Below, one piece after another: positions 20,171 through 30,775 of a DNA stretch of 64,000 nucleotides; positions within the stretch are counted from its first letter, which is position 1; each line of letters opens with the position of its first letter. Source of the stretch: Corythucha ciliata (taxonomy: Eukaryota > Arthropoda > Insecta > Hemiptera > Tingidae); contig CM075940.1 of assembly GCA_038030265.1 (NCBI GenBank), positions 1,178,001-1,242,000 of the forward strand, read 5' to 3'. The position numbers and the translations under genes were made by a program. The notes below the pieces were generated by a model. The model saw only the letters and a list, made by a program, of their open reading frames with translations, ran no database searches and had not been told where the DNA came from.

Positions 20171-20944
20171 TTATTGAATCATACCTTTCTTTATTATCGT
20201 TTTGAGGAGTCGTTAACCGCTCTTTCTGTTCTAGGGAAGTAATATCAAGTTCTGACCTATGAACAATGGTTATTATAATAAATTATTAGAAAAATTATTC
20301 ATTATTAATATTATCAACTTTTAATCCGCCACTGTATTGTACGATACACAAATGAGAAGAAGAATACCAAGCCCACTCCCCTGCAAAGCTTACACCTATC
20401 ATTTAAAAATTTTACGAAATAAAATTGAAATGTGTATGTGATTTTCCTCCTCGCTTTTTTTTGATGACCGCCTCGGCTTCCACCATTTCGTTCTTCTCTT
20501 GCTAGGGTAGCATTTGCCGGTGGCTTTAACCCGTCCCATTATTTTATTAGAGACTCAAACTATTCACGAGACAAATTTAAGGTAACACAGACACAGCTAA
20601 AACGAAAGTGTTCAATTGTTGCGGGATAGCCATAAGCGATAGCAAACAGAAGCCGACAGCAGTTTTTCTCCCACCCGAAAACATTGTTCTACCAGCAATA
20701 AAGCTTCGCGAAGCACTTTTTGAGCGTATAGTATAGATACTGTCAGTTCTTGCTAGTTCGCCTCCCCCCTCCCTATATTCAAAAGTTACAAGTCCCTTAC
20801 GTTCTACTTCATCGAAATTATTGCGAATTACTTATTGGCAATTATGATTTAAAATTATTTTGTGGCGCCCCTTCACATTTACGATACCACAATTTCAAAT
20901 GCAAATTGAGCTCAAGGGAAGATACTCAGTTTTAGTTCTAAACG
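20171..20944. other. Upstream of the Mutator gene, no gene seen
   Basis: AT-rich; probably the 5' flank or terminal region of the Mutator element. No long inverted repeat partner was found by eye. Confidence 0.35.
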
Positions 20945-22018
20945 CCAATTTAAAAAAAAAAAAAAAAATCGCAACGGCAGTTGGTGGTAGAAAGAGTGCA
21001 TTTCATTTCGTATACGGATACCCTAAGCCGTCCCAGAAGTAATAATGTTGAGAACATAATTTGTTTCGTTAATGTTTGACCCTCCCTCATACTTTTTGCT
21101 GCCGGGTTTGTTTAAGCCGAACTTCTTTCCAAATTGTCACCCCCCCCCTCTCTTCAACAATTTTCAAAAGTTTCGGTGGTTTTCGAAGGGCTTTGTTATA
21201 TTAAATTTTTGCGCCAAATTTTATGATAAACTTGTGAATTTTGGCAATTTTTTTCAATTTCTTTCCCTATTGTAGACCTTTCCCTAATCAGCTTTTTAGA
21301 GAAATTTAAATGGTAATCGAAGGCCGTTGATACATTAGATTTTTGAACTGAATTTTGACGCGCTGGGATAAACTAGCGCCGTTTGTCGATTTTTGAAAAT
21401 TACATCCCTTATTATCTCCCCCCTCGAATTTTTTATACATTTCTATAGTAATTTGTGGTGTTTCTTGCATTTCATTTTAAAACCAAATCTCAATGTGGTT
21501 TGATAAAATACCGCCCCCCCCCTAACCATGAACTTCAAATTTTTCGAGAAATCTCGACGGTAATCTAGGGCTTTTGTTAAATTGAATTTTTGAGCCGAAT
21601 CTGGGAGCGCTAGGATGAACTAGTGATTTTTAACGCTATTTGTACACTTTCATATTGGGGGGACCACCTCCTCCCCCGTGACTTTTTCAAAAAATTAAAG
21701 TAGGAATAGGCTACTTTAAGATGGAGTATTCATACCGAATATGATGCTTCAAGAATCAATTGGTGAATCGTAGTGATTTTTTGACCAGTTCAAGCTCTAC
21801 CCCCCCCTCACCTCGTCCAATTTGGCCCAAATGCAATACCGACCGGGGTATTATGACTATACTGATTTTTGTGCCAAAGCGCGTTCCGCTAAATTATAAG
21901 AATTCCGCTGAATTCGTGTTCTAGAGGTTCTGAAACAAGAAAAAACATGCCATGACCCATGTTCGCCCCCAACACGGCGAGACCGATAGTGCATTTTCAA
22001 AATGAAATGCACTAAAAA
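20945..22018 (+). mobile_element. Helentron-like element, second full copy
   Basis: Head: A run, diverged hairpin, GAGTGCATTTCATTTCGTAT, then CCTCCCTCATACTTTTTGCT, as at 3897. Middle: diverged internal repeats with many CCCCCTCC tracts. Tail: TTCGTGTTCTAGAGGTTCTG and a terminal hairpin ending GAAATGCACT at 22013. Clearly older than copy 3897-5068. Confidence 0.7.
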
Positions 22019-22045
22019 TTGACGTGATGTGAGTGACTCTGTATT

Positions 22046-22170
22046 AGCGTTTTCCACTTGCACAAAATTCTGCTTTGGTGCAGTTCATTTCTTTACCCCT
22101 CGTTTATGTTAATGGAAAAGGCGGGTGGAAATGAAGAACCCGTTGTAGATTTATAAGGAAATGGAAACTC
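22046..22170. mobile_element. Diverged copy of the GCGTTTCCC MITE
   Basis: AGCGTTTTCCACTTGCAC on the left, with an inner TTCATTTC...GAAATGAA inverted block and a worn right end, matches 12511-12650. Confidence 0.55.
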
Positions 22171-22762
22171 AGCGAGTTTATTGCAATGATAATAAAAGAA
22201 AAAAAACATTCCACACCTATGATCTTTTTTCTTGAGTTTCGTATAAAACTTAGCTGGTTACGAATGGAAGTCCATCGTTTCACCCTTCACCCCTCACACT
22301 CCTACGGCGGTGCTATCTTCTGGTCGATTTGGGAATTACAATTGAAGGAGCCTTACAGACCGGTGATTTTCAGCGCTCTCTCTTGGGTCAAGGTGTTTTG
22401 ATAGGTTTTGGAAAGTAGAGCCTTAAGAGTATCCTAGAATATGTACATTGCTTATTCGAATTTTCTCTTAAGATTAGTTGTTCACAAGACACATTCTTAT
22501 CGATTACATTATTTGTTTGGCAGTAGAATTTTTTATTTGATTTGTAACAGGGTTGATTGAATGTGAATTGAGTGGATAAGTTCTTGTCCGTTGCTGCCCA
22601 TTTCGAATGGGGTATAATTGTAACAAAATCGGGGTTTGAATCTAATTTGATCAGTAGCGTAGCGTGGGTCCAATTGTTGGTTTACCTCAACCCCCCCCCC
22701 AACGATGATTTGTGCTTTTAAGTACAACTTGGAAGAATGTGAATGGGAAAGCTCCAAATTTA
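22171..22762. other. No gene recognised
   Basis: Short frames only. It may include the decayed downstream part of the ZMYM1-like hAT to its right. Confidence 0.35.
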
Positions 22763-23441
22763 GTCGTAAGCAAATAGTTGTTGAAACTGTTTAACGTGGA
22801 CAAGTTGTTGACTGATCATGTATCTCCCAGCGGATACAAAAATGTTAAAAAAATTTGAAACTTCAAAAATCCGGCTTGCATGCTCAACACGTTTTGAGGG
22901 CAATTCCTGTTCCTGTTTGGCCAAGTAGCATATTATAGCGGCAATGAGCCGAACGATCACTTCCCTATTTTTTTAAAGTTTTCATTATGTAATGAAATCG
23001 AGTGGGCTTTTTGTTGGTCCAGCAACAGATTTATTCTGGACGTTTTGCCGAATTGGAAGAGGTCAAATGACGCCTTAACGTGGGCCTGACAAAATTTTGG
23101 TGGTTTTGGGCAGAGTGAGTGAGGGTGAGGGTTAGTGAATTTGAAAACCCAAGGGACGGGGAAGACGGCGAAAAGGAGGCACGGAAAACAAAATAGTTCC
23201 CCCTTAAACCGCACCTTGACAACCACTTGTAACGGTCGTAATTTTCCCTTTTAAAATGCCTGGTGTACTCACGGTTTCGCTCTTTCACGGATGTAGTCAG
23301 AGTCGGAAGCTCTGATTCGGAACGACCGCTGGACTCAACTACCCATTTTCTTCGAAAGTACGCGTGAAAAAACGTTTGCGATAAATACAAAAAGTGACAC
23401 AATGGCACTCCATTGCCTTTAAAAATAGATGACACGAACAC
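22763..23441 (-). pseudogene. ZMYM1-like hAT transposase with TTF finger, decayed
   Basis: Pieces in several frames follow the usual order of this group: RHFKRENYDRYKWL (the F-x-W-Y-x-W start of a TTF finger) around 23250; GELFCFPCLLF around 23190 with the finger cysteines; FGKTSRINLLLDQQ and ISLHNENFKK around 22990; then VIVRLIAAIICYLAKQEQEL around 22930, the start of the DUF4371 region. The catalytic domain and C-terminus are not visible. At least two frame changes, so it is not functional. Confidence 0.7.
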
Positions 23442-23976
23442 AAAAATAGTTTTAAATACAAAAATATTAATTTATTTATACTGGTGTAAACTACAGACCG
23501 GCTGAATCAGAAGGATAAACTGACAAACGGGAAGGTAACGGGGATCACGTGGTTTGGAGCAAAGCTGTGAAGGGAATAGTTCAACGGAAAGCAAGGGAAG
23601 TTGCAAATTGACCGCAGAAATCCAGCGCTATCCTTTCACATAAACCAACGCGCCTCCCCAACCTTCACATCCATCATCCCCTCGACCCTCCAGTCCATCT
23701 GAAAAAACTGGCAATTCCCCTGCGCTCAACCCCCTCACTCACGCTTCATCAAACAGTTCCCCGCCCGCCACAGGATCATGCCCATCATTGGGGTACATTA
23801 TGTAGCTAAGCTGAGAGTAGAAATAGTAAAATATCATTTCTACAGGGAATTTCAGCTCAAAAACGAAAAAAAATCAAAAAACCGTTCTTATTTAAACATT
23901 TTATGAAGGATAAAACACAATTCTCCGACTATGAAATAAAAATTAAAATTCTTCAAAATCGTTGGTATAGCGGCGC
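23442..23976. other. No gene recognised; right part of the DNA inserted in env
   Basis: It includes a TATAAATAAATTAAT-like stretch on the minus strand (near 23470) and, at 23961-23992, a strong hairpin GGTATAGCGG/CCCGCTATACC next to the env junction. Confidence 0.4.
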
Positions 23977-24914
23977 TCAACCCGCTATACCAGAGAATAC
24001 GCCCCTGAATTTGATGGGTACAGAATAAAAGCTATACAATTCAAAGGGGGTGTTACTAAAAATGGGTAACTGAAGGATGTACAAAATTACGTCTTGTTTA
24101 ATTGAGCAATGAATATTGATGTTAAGTTCGTAGTCTAAGGTGCTGTCAAAAGGTTGGATGGATTCTCGGGGATATTTAGTCGAAATGTTTTTAATTTCGC
24201 TTTGCAGTTCGTCGGAAGGGACTATACTGGGGTGCATTATTCCCAATTTACAAAAGGCGAGAGAGTTTTCCAGATCACGGAGAGCATTAAGGATAAGGTT
24301 GTAGGTAAGGTGTATGACTGTAAGGGCTTCTTCGGTTAGCATCAGCTGATTTGTGGTTGGATCCGTTTGCATGTTGTTTAAAGTTTGTTTGATCAATTTG
24401 TTATTTGCGTTTAGTGTTTCGATGGTGGCATTGTAACGCTTCATCAACTGACGGTTCACAGATATTTGGTAATTTAGAGATTCTTGAAGGACGTTTTCTT
24501 TCTTTGCTATAATATTTAAGGCTTCGTCGTACTTGATTTGATCGTGATGGTCTAAGTTGTCTGTTATTACTTTTATTATTGATCCTAAACCGTCAATTAG
24601 TCCACGTTTCATTCTATTTCTAGTCTCGTCGTGTATTTGGATATTGTTCAATTTTTTCTCAATGGAATCTTCGTCTAATTTGATGATAGTAATGTATTGT
24701 TGTAATTTATTTCTGAGGAGAGGAAGGGTTCTTACGTGATTTGCTATTTGGGCTAGCTGTTGTGACGTAGTTTCAAATTTTAATTGTAATAATTTTACGT
24801 CGTAGGCGTGTACCAAAAGGTGTTCGGACGTTTGGACATAGGCTGGACCTGCGTGAATGGGGAGGAGTCCTCCGCATTTCTCGAGGTTTTGAACTTCGGC
24901 GCCGAGGGCGACGG
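23977..24914 (-). pseudogene. Errantivirus-like env, N-terminal part
   Basis: The frame is open from the end of pol (overlapping at about 24914) to a stop at 23977. It shows a conserved Cys-Gly-Gly region, a long helical segment, a basic furin-type cleavage site followed by a Gly-rich hydrophobic segment typical of the fusion peptide of insect gypsy-group envelopes, and several Asn glycosylation sites. There is no signal peptide at the start, which in this group is often supplied by splicing. The env reading stops making sense at about 24003, where the inserted DNA begins. Its C-terminal part is at 14249-14855. Confidence 0.7.
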
Positions 24915-27303
24915 TTAGTGATCTGTAACAGTTTCGTCGGGTCGTCGAAGGCTATCTTGTAATATTTCTATCGCTATTTGTTCCCTAAGTGAATTTATTT
25001 GTGTTTGATCGAAATCGAATTGTGCGTTTCGAGATGCGCATTCGGCAAATAAACAGACGAATACACCACAGTCATGTGAATTGGTTTGTTTCGGGACCAG
25101 TTTATCGGATAAGAGTATCCAATCGGTTGTATCTATCGTTTTATTTAGTTTCTCCTGTGATTCCTTTTCGATATAGGTTAAAATATCGTTGAGGATTCTA
25201 TCTCCTGCCCACAGTAAAGAATCGTAGTAGGTTATTTCCTTAGACTTGAAGTTTATTTTGATCAGCCGCCAGTGCGAGTCAAGGAAGATGGGAATGAGTA
25301 AGATGTCTAAGTCAAAGATATTCACCTTTTTTGTAAATCTTTTTACAGCATCATATCCTCGATTTGTATAGTTTGGGTAGAAAAAGGTATTAAGATAATG
25401 TAATCTGGGGAAACTGTGGTCACTATTGCTTCTGGCTTGTATCAATTCCATGTAATAATTTATTATATTATCGTTAAGCCAATTTGGGTATTTAAGTGAT
25501 AAGAAATCTTCCCTATTAAGGACTAAATTAAATCCTGTTTTTATAGTCTGATTCTTAGGTAAGTTTTCGTTCTGGGCGTCGTTTAACGTGGAAACTATGC
25601 CAGGAGGGATTGTTTGTCGAGGGCGTTTTATTTTGGAAGTGTGGATTTTAGGTCGGGTTTTATGGTGTTGAGGTTGTATAAGGGCCGTTTTGAATTTTTC
25701 GTCAATTTCTGTTAGCGTTTCAGGTCGGTATTTGAATTTTGATTTGTCCTGGATTTGTTTCGTTTCTACGTACACGTTGTCGGGAAATTTCGGTAGAGGT
25801 TCTCTCTTTTCATTTTCTTTGGATATGACTAAGTTCTTTTTGGTGCTTTCCCTTGTCTTAATCAATTCGTAAAGTTGTTTAGTTTTTTCTTTGTGGTCAT
25901 CCACGTACAGATTTATTATTTTCTCTTCCAAATCGACTGTTAGAGGGTGGTCGTTCCCGATATGACCGTTCAGAATTTCGAAAGGGGTTAGTTTGGTTGT
26001 GCTGTGAATGCTGTTATTGTATGATAGTACGGCATATTTCATTTTTTCGCTGATACTACAACTTTTAAACTCTTTGCTATCGTTCAGAGCACGGATGGTT
26101 TCAATTATCGTCGAGTGGAATCTTTCTATGGGAGAGTTGGAATTTGGGTTCTGTGTGCTACAGAAATGTAGTTTAATTTTATGTAAAGCTAGCATCTCAC
26201 GGACGACCGAAGAGTTGAACTCGTTATCTACAACAATTTCTTCTGGCTTGCCATGATGGCTCATGAAATTTAATAATTTTTGAACAATGTTAATTCCTGT
26301 TGCTGCTTTAAGGTTGTAAGCCTGGCCGTACTTGGAAAATTTGTCGATTAGGGTGAAAAATTTTTGTTTTTGAACTGTGATGACATCTGCATGAACTATT
26401 TCAAAAGGTTTAGATGGTGTTGAAGTTATATTGAGGTAGGGCTTAAGGGGGTGTCTTTCGTATTTACTTTTTTGACATGTGTCGCATGAGTTTATGAACG
26501 TTTGAATCGTGATTTTCAAATTTGGCCAATAATATTTTCTCTTTATCGATTCGTACGTTTCACTTATACCCCGATGTATTTTCTCTTCGTTATGGTAATG
26601 TCTTACGATATCTAATTGCTCTTCTGCATCTTGGATGTCCAAAAGGTGCCTAATGAATTTTGTTAGTTTTACCGCTGAATGTTTAAATGTTTTAGTTACA
26701 ATGGATGTAAATGTTTCGTAGATATCTGTTTCGAAAAATAGCCCGTAATGACAATTTGGTTCTGTGTAAGTTTTCACGAATTGGATGATTTCTTCTTGAA
26801 TGTTTTGCTGGGGGAATTTTACGATTATTTTTGTTTTTGAATTTTCAAAGAGGGGTTGAGTTTCTACGAAAGTTGCAGGTACGGGTCCGGTGCTAATTAT
26901 GATTTGTTTCGAGCAGGTGTTAATTGATCCATCTTTAATAGGGATTTCCATCGTGGTATTCCCCTCGGAATTGGAATGGACTGTTCCGCTATGTGTTGGG
27001 CTTTTTCCGTCTGGACTGTCGTCTACGTTAACTATAATAGATTCTGATGGTTTAGTTTGCACAAAGGCGTTTATTTCGACCCTAGAGAGGGCGTCGGCGT
27101 TTCCGTTGGTGGCTCCTTTTTTATACTTTATATCGAAATCAAATTCTTCCAATTTGAGTTTCCACCAAAACAATTTGGAATTTGGTTCTTTGAGTGAATC
27201 GAGCCAGACGAGGGGTTTATGATCAGTTACCAACGTAAACTTCCTTCCGTAAAGATACGGTCGAAAGTGTTTGGTAGCCCAGACACATGCTAATAGTTCC
27301 GCT
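24915..27303 (-). CDS. pol: Gypsy pol: RNase H end, integrase and Ulp1-like cysteine protease
   Basis: The longest frame starts at 27233 (772 codons); residue numbers are from there. Residues 1-60: the end of RNase H (VTDHKPLVWLDSL ... GNADALSRVE). Zinc-binding His/Cys region with CDTCQKSK near 255. Integrase core: IVHADVIT, VVDNEFNS, and the Glu of SPIERFHS 34 residues after the second Asp. From about 565 to the end a different domain: LKYPNWLNDNIINYYMEL, then SHWRLI (His), ITYYDSLL (Asp 17 residues later), and PKQTNSHDCGVFVC (Gln 6 before the Cys). These are the catalytic residues and spacing of Ulp1/C48 deSUMOylating-type proteases. The frame is separated from the RT frame by one lost base near 27301. 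The Ulp1 fusion is unusual in an env-bearing gypsy element. Confidence 0.85.
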
Positions 27304-28846
27304 CAATTGTCGAGAGTTTCCGTTCCGTATCGTTCAAGGTACGGCTGGCGAATGAAACTGGGTGCTCTTCACCATTAAAGTTTTGGGGTAATACGGCGCC
27401 AAGTGACACTCCGGACGCATCGGTTGTCAATATAAAAGGTTTTTTGAAGTCTGGATACTTTAATACGGGGTCGTTGATTAAAAGTTTCTTGCAGGCTTCA
27501 AAGCTTTCGATATAGTCTGCGTCAATGGGGTTTATTTTTTCACCCTTTTTTAGGCGAAGCGTCAGAGGCTTCGATATTTTTGCCAAGTCCTTTATAAATC
27601 GCCTGTAATAGCTGAGGAGTCCTAAGAAACCTTTTAATTCTTTGGGCGTTTTTGGAATTGGAAATTTTGTGATTGCTTCCACCTTTTGGGGGTTTGGTTT
27701 TATACCGTTTGGTGTTATGACGTGACCAAGATAACACAGTTCTTTCTGAAGGAATTCTGTCTTATCCAACTGAATCTTTAAGCGCGCCCGCCTAAGCCGC
27801 TCAAAGATTTGTCTGAGGCGGACTAAATGTTCTTGGAGGCTCGTGCTAAAAACGATTATGTCGTCCATGAAACAGGCGCATTTTTCGTTTTGGAGTCCTC
27901 GAAGGCAATTATCCATAAGTCTTTGAAAAGTAGATGGGGCGTTCTTTAATCCGAACGGCATTTTTCGGAACTCCCATTTTCCTGTTTCCGTGCTAAACGC
28001 CGTTTTGGGGACGCTCGATCTTTCCATTTCGACCTGGTGGAAGCCAGATACAAGATCTATGGTTGTAAAATAATTACAATTTCCCAACTTTGACAGTATA
28101 TCTTCAATATTAGGCAGATCGTACTTATCGTCGATGGTTTTTTTATTCAACGCCCTGTAGTCAATTACCATTCTGTAATTTGGAATTCCGGAGGCGTCCT
28201 TCTTTTTAGGGACGATCCAGATAGGGGCGTTATAAGGGGAGTTCGACGGTTGAATTATTTCGTCTTTTAAGAGTTTCTTAATTTGAGATTTGATTTCTGT
28301 TTTAAAGATTTCTGGATATCTGTAAGATTTGGAATATACGGGAATTTCGTCTGTGGTACGGATGACGTGTTTGGCACCTGTTGTGGTACTCAATTTTTCA
28401 TTTTCGTCATAAAGTATATCTGAAAATTCGGTAATGACTTTTATCACTTCTCTTTTTTCCTCCCTGTTGAGGTGGTCTAATCTCATTTTACCAATGAGTT
28501 CTGATATTTTTGTTTTATTTCTTCCTCTATTATTTGGTACTTCCTCTGTTTCCCAGGGAATTTGGGACTCTGTCTGCTCAATGCAGCAGGGTTCCGCTTC
28601 TAGATTGTTCAGAGACCTTTTGAGGGCGATTTTTCTTTCTTCATTTCCCAAGTTAATTGCAAGACAGTAGGCTTTGTGGTCCTCTACGTTCACAAGGCAT
28701 TCGGGGATTTCGATATTTCCGGCTCGACTGTAGTGAACTAGGGCTGTACCATTTTTCACTCCTTGCAAATGGAGTTCAATTTGCTTACCAGATCGTCCTT
28801 TAATAGGGAATTTTCCCTCAACTTGAGGGACGGAGTGCCTCCGCAC
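27290..28846 (-). CDS. pol: Gypsy pol: reverse transcriptase and RNase H
   Basis: 518 codons. A linker region (IPECLVNVEDHKAYC) as found between protease and RT in gypsy-group pol; then the RT palm: YRMVIDYRALNKKT, YFTTIDLVSGFHQV, FRKMPFGLKNAPSTFQ, FMDDIIVFS (the YxDD box), LGHVIT; connection GFLGLLSYYRRFI; RNase H start LTTDASGVSLGAVL. It stops at 27290, where one G seems lost in the codon before the usual E-L-L-A block; RNase H continues in the next frame (24915-27303). Confidence 0.9.
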   Translation of the reverse strand: MRRHSVPQVEGKFPIKGRSGKQIELHLQGVKNGTALVHYSRAGNIEIPECLVNVEDHKAYCLAINLGNEERKIALKRSLNNLEAEPCCIEQTESQIPWETEEVPNNRGRNKTKISELIGKMRLDHLNREEKREVIKVITEFSDILYDENEKLSTTTGAKHVIRTTDEIPVYSKSYRYPEIFKTEIKSQIKKLLKDEIIQPSNSPYNAPIWIVPKKKDASGIPNYRMVIDYRALNKKTIDDKYDLPNIEDILSKLGNCNYFTTIDLVSGFHQVEMERSSVPKTAFSTETGKWEFRKMPFGLKNAPSTFQRLMDNCLRGLQNEKCACFMDDIIVFSTSLQEHLVRLRQIFERLRRARLKIQLDKTEFLQKELCYLGHVITPNGIKPNPQKVEAITKFPIPKTPKELKGFLGLLSYYRRFIKDLAKISKPLTLRLKKGEKINPIDADYIESFEACKKLLINDPVLKYPDFKKPFILTTDASGVSLGAVLPQNFNGEEHPVSFASRTLNDTERKLSTIERNY

Positions 28847-29229
28847 GCCTGCAAGTGCAGGGGTATACTTGTTTTCCCCAATTTTAATTTATTTGTTCCC
28901 GTTCCTAACTGCAACGTGGCTTTTAGTCTCCTAAGGGTGTCTAACCCGAGAAGGATGTCGAAGGAATCGTGGAAATTAAAAATGAAAAGTTTGCATGGGA
29001 CTTTAGTTTTCCCGAAAAATTCTTTACTGCTCAGCACAATGCTCTGTGTCCCAGAGCTCTCGCTATGGGCGGTTTTTACAGAAAAGTTATCCTCTCGAAT
29101 CTTTTCGCTGAACAGCTCCTCTGCGATAGAGGCTTTGATAAAACTGCTCCAACTTCGGGTGTCAATGAGGATTTTTAAGTTTGAGGGTGAGGTAATAAAA
29201 GGTAGCTGCTGTGACTTTTCCAGGTGCAC
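28756..29229 (-). pseudogene. pol: Gypsy aspartic protease
   Basis: The frame holds LKILIDTRSWSSFI, the retropepsin active-site position with Asp-Thr-Arg in place of Asp-Thr-Gly, and ILLGLDTLRRL, the conserved second block. The Gly-to-Arg change would be expected to kill the protease. The frame overlaps the RT frame by about 90 bp; the shift near 28840 is probably decay, since the RT frame continues naturally from the protease end. Confidence 0.7.
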
Positions 29230-29338
29230 AAGGTTTATGCGTCTGGCGTCACAGCAGCTTCCCCTAAAAAATGGTCTCCGGAATCAGAAGTTTCGTCTGG
29301 TTCCTGAGTTTCACAATTATTTAAAGTTGTCTGAACAC

Positions 29339-30235
29339 TCATTGGTTCAGGTGTGTAATCGTTTTTCCGGAAATTATAGTTCTGAGCTTTATTGAAAGGT
29401 TGGTTATAACGGGGTTGAGGTGGATGAGCGTTGGTATTTTGATTTTTAGGAGTGTATGCATTGTAATTTTGAGGGAGTAAGAATTATTGCTAGTATATTT
29501 TGGGGGTGGTTTCTGATATTGCGTGTTTGGATTTGGCTTATGCGGGGGTTTTTGGTTTTGGGTGTTGGAAGAGTTTCCCCGTTTGGGAAATTGATATTCA
29601 GTTGTTAGGAGGGAGAGGGCTTCATTTAAGTCTTTCGGCGACTTAGTTTTTAAAAGATTCCCCACAAACCCATTCATCCCATGTAACAAACACCTTAGAG
29701 CATATTTTTCCATAAAAGGAATTAGCGTGGGGGAGTATTCTAAGGGATTATTACGAATTTGAGAAATTATTAAGTGGAGGATTTTTTGTACTTCGTCAAA
29801 ATATTTGAAGTCGGACTTGGAGTTTTGTTTTAGCGTTGATAGCTGACTTAAAAGGGTGTAGACGTCCCTTTTGTCGTTGAATGAAGCGAGTAGAGCGTTC
29901 TTCACTTCCGCCCACGTTGAAAGGGGGTGGGAGTGTATTTTCTGGGCCGCGGGGCCTCTGATTTTTGCGATGATCCCATTCAAAACGAAGCGGTTTTGAA
30001 AGTTGGTTGGATCTTCTGGGTTTGTGAAGTTTTCGAGAAGGATTTCACTATTTTCTATAAATTTTTGAAGAATTTCAGGTTCCCCATGAAATTCGGGGAC
30101 CATGTCGAGATGACATTTTTTTATTTGAGGTGGCTCTAAGGCGCGGAGTTGCCTTTGCAAAGCCCTGAGCGTTTCGGGGTCGAAGTTAACGCCCTGGCCT
30201 TGGGGTTGAACTTCTTGTTGTTGTTGATGATTCAT
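29339..30235 (-). pseudogene. gag: Gypsy gag
   Basis: The likely start is the Met of MNHQQQQEVQPQGQ near 30235; the frame is open further upstream only because Helentron-like DNA lies there. The capsid part includes EFHGEPEILQKFIE, WAEVKNALLASF and FMEKYALRCLLHGM, as in gypsy-group gag. No CCHC knuckle is visible. The C-terminus is Asn/Pro/Gln-rich; a frame change near 29470 moves the rest into another frame that leads to protease. Confidence 0.75.
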
Positions 30236-30288
30236 TTTTAATTTTACGAAATCGGGCGGTGATTGGCAGGGGAACACAATGTTCTTTA

Positions 30289-30775
30289 AGCCTTTGATTC
30301 CCATTTTAATTTTTTGAAAAAGTCGAGGGGGAGGGTTGGTGCCCCCGGGGTGGAAGTAAGTGTGTGGTATTGTTAGCACGATAACTCTCGTAGAAATTAA
30401 TTTAGCAGAACGCGCTTTATCTAAAAAATCAGTAGTCATACGATCTCGTTTGGTATTGCATTGGGCCAAATCGGTTGACTTGGTTGGGTGGGGGAGGTAA
30501 TATGGCTTGAACTGGTAAAAAAAATCACTAGAAATCACCAGTTGATTCCAGAAGCATTATATTACGATGATTTCATTTTGAAGTAGCCTTTGATTCCCAT
30601 TAAGTTCAGCTTAAACAAACCCGGCAGCAAACAGTGCGATGGAGGGTCAAACATTAACGAAACAAATCATGGTCTCAACATTACTACTTCTGGGACGGCT
30701 TAGGGTATCCATATACAAAATGAAATGCACTCTTTCCGACCGCCAGCTGCCGGAGCAAAATTTTTTTTTTTTGGC
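30289..30775 (-). mobile_element. Helentron-like head, other half of the split copy
   Basis: Read on the minus strand: the T/A run, the head hairpin (GCTCCGGCAGCTGGCGGTCGG), GAGTGCATTTCATTTTGTAT, then one ~295-bp monomer and the start of a second. It stops at 30289, where gypsy leader/gag sequence starts. With 13814-13956 it makes a head and tail in the same orientation on the two sides of the LTR element. Confidence 0.75.

Larger units (their letters stand above)
13957..30288 (-). mobile_element. Env-bearing Ty3/gypsy (errantivirus-like) LTR element with a nested insertion
   Basis: Order on the minus strand: gag (30235-29339), protease (29229-28756), RT/RNase H (28846-27290), integrase plus Ulp1-like domain (about 27303-24915), env N-part (24914-23977), about 9 kb of foreign DNA, env C-part (14855-14249), 3' LTR (14238-13957). 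Flanks are the two parts of one Helentron-like element (13814-13956, 30289-30775). The 5' LTR and leader are missing at 30289. Frames are broken near the gag C-terminus, at the protease/RT junction and in RNase H (one lost base near 27301), so the copy is dead. Confidence 0.7.

Noticed and set aside
22408..22424. 17-bp match between 22408-22424 and the edge of the env fragment near 14840
   Set aside because: A match of this length is expected about once by chance in 64 kb of biased composition, and the flanks do not match.
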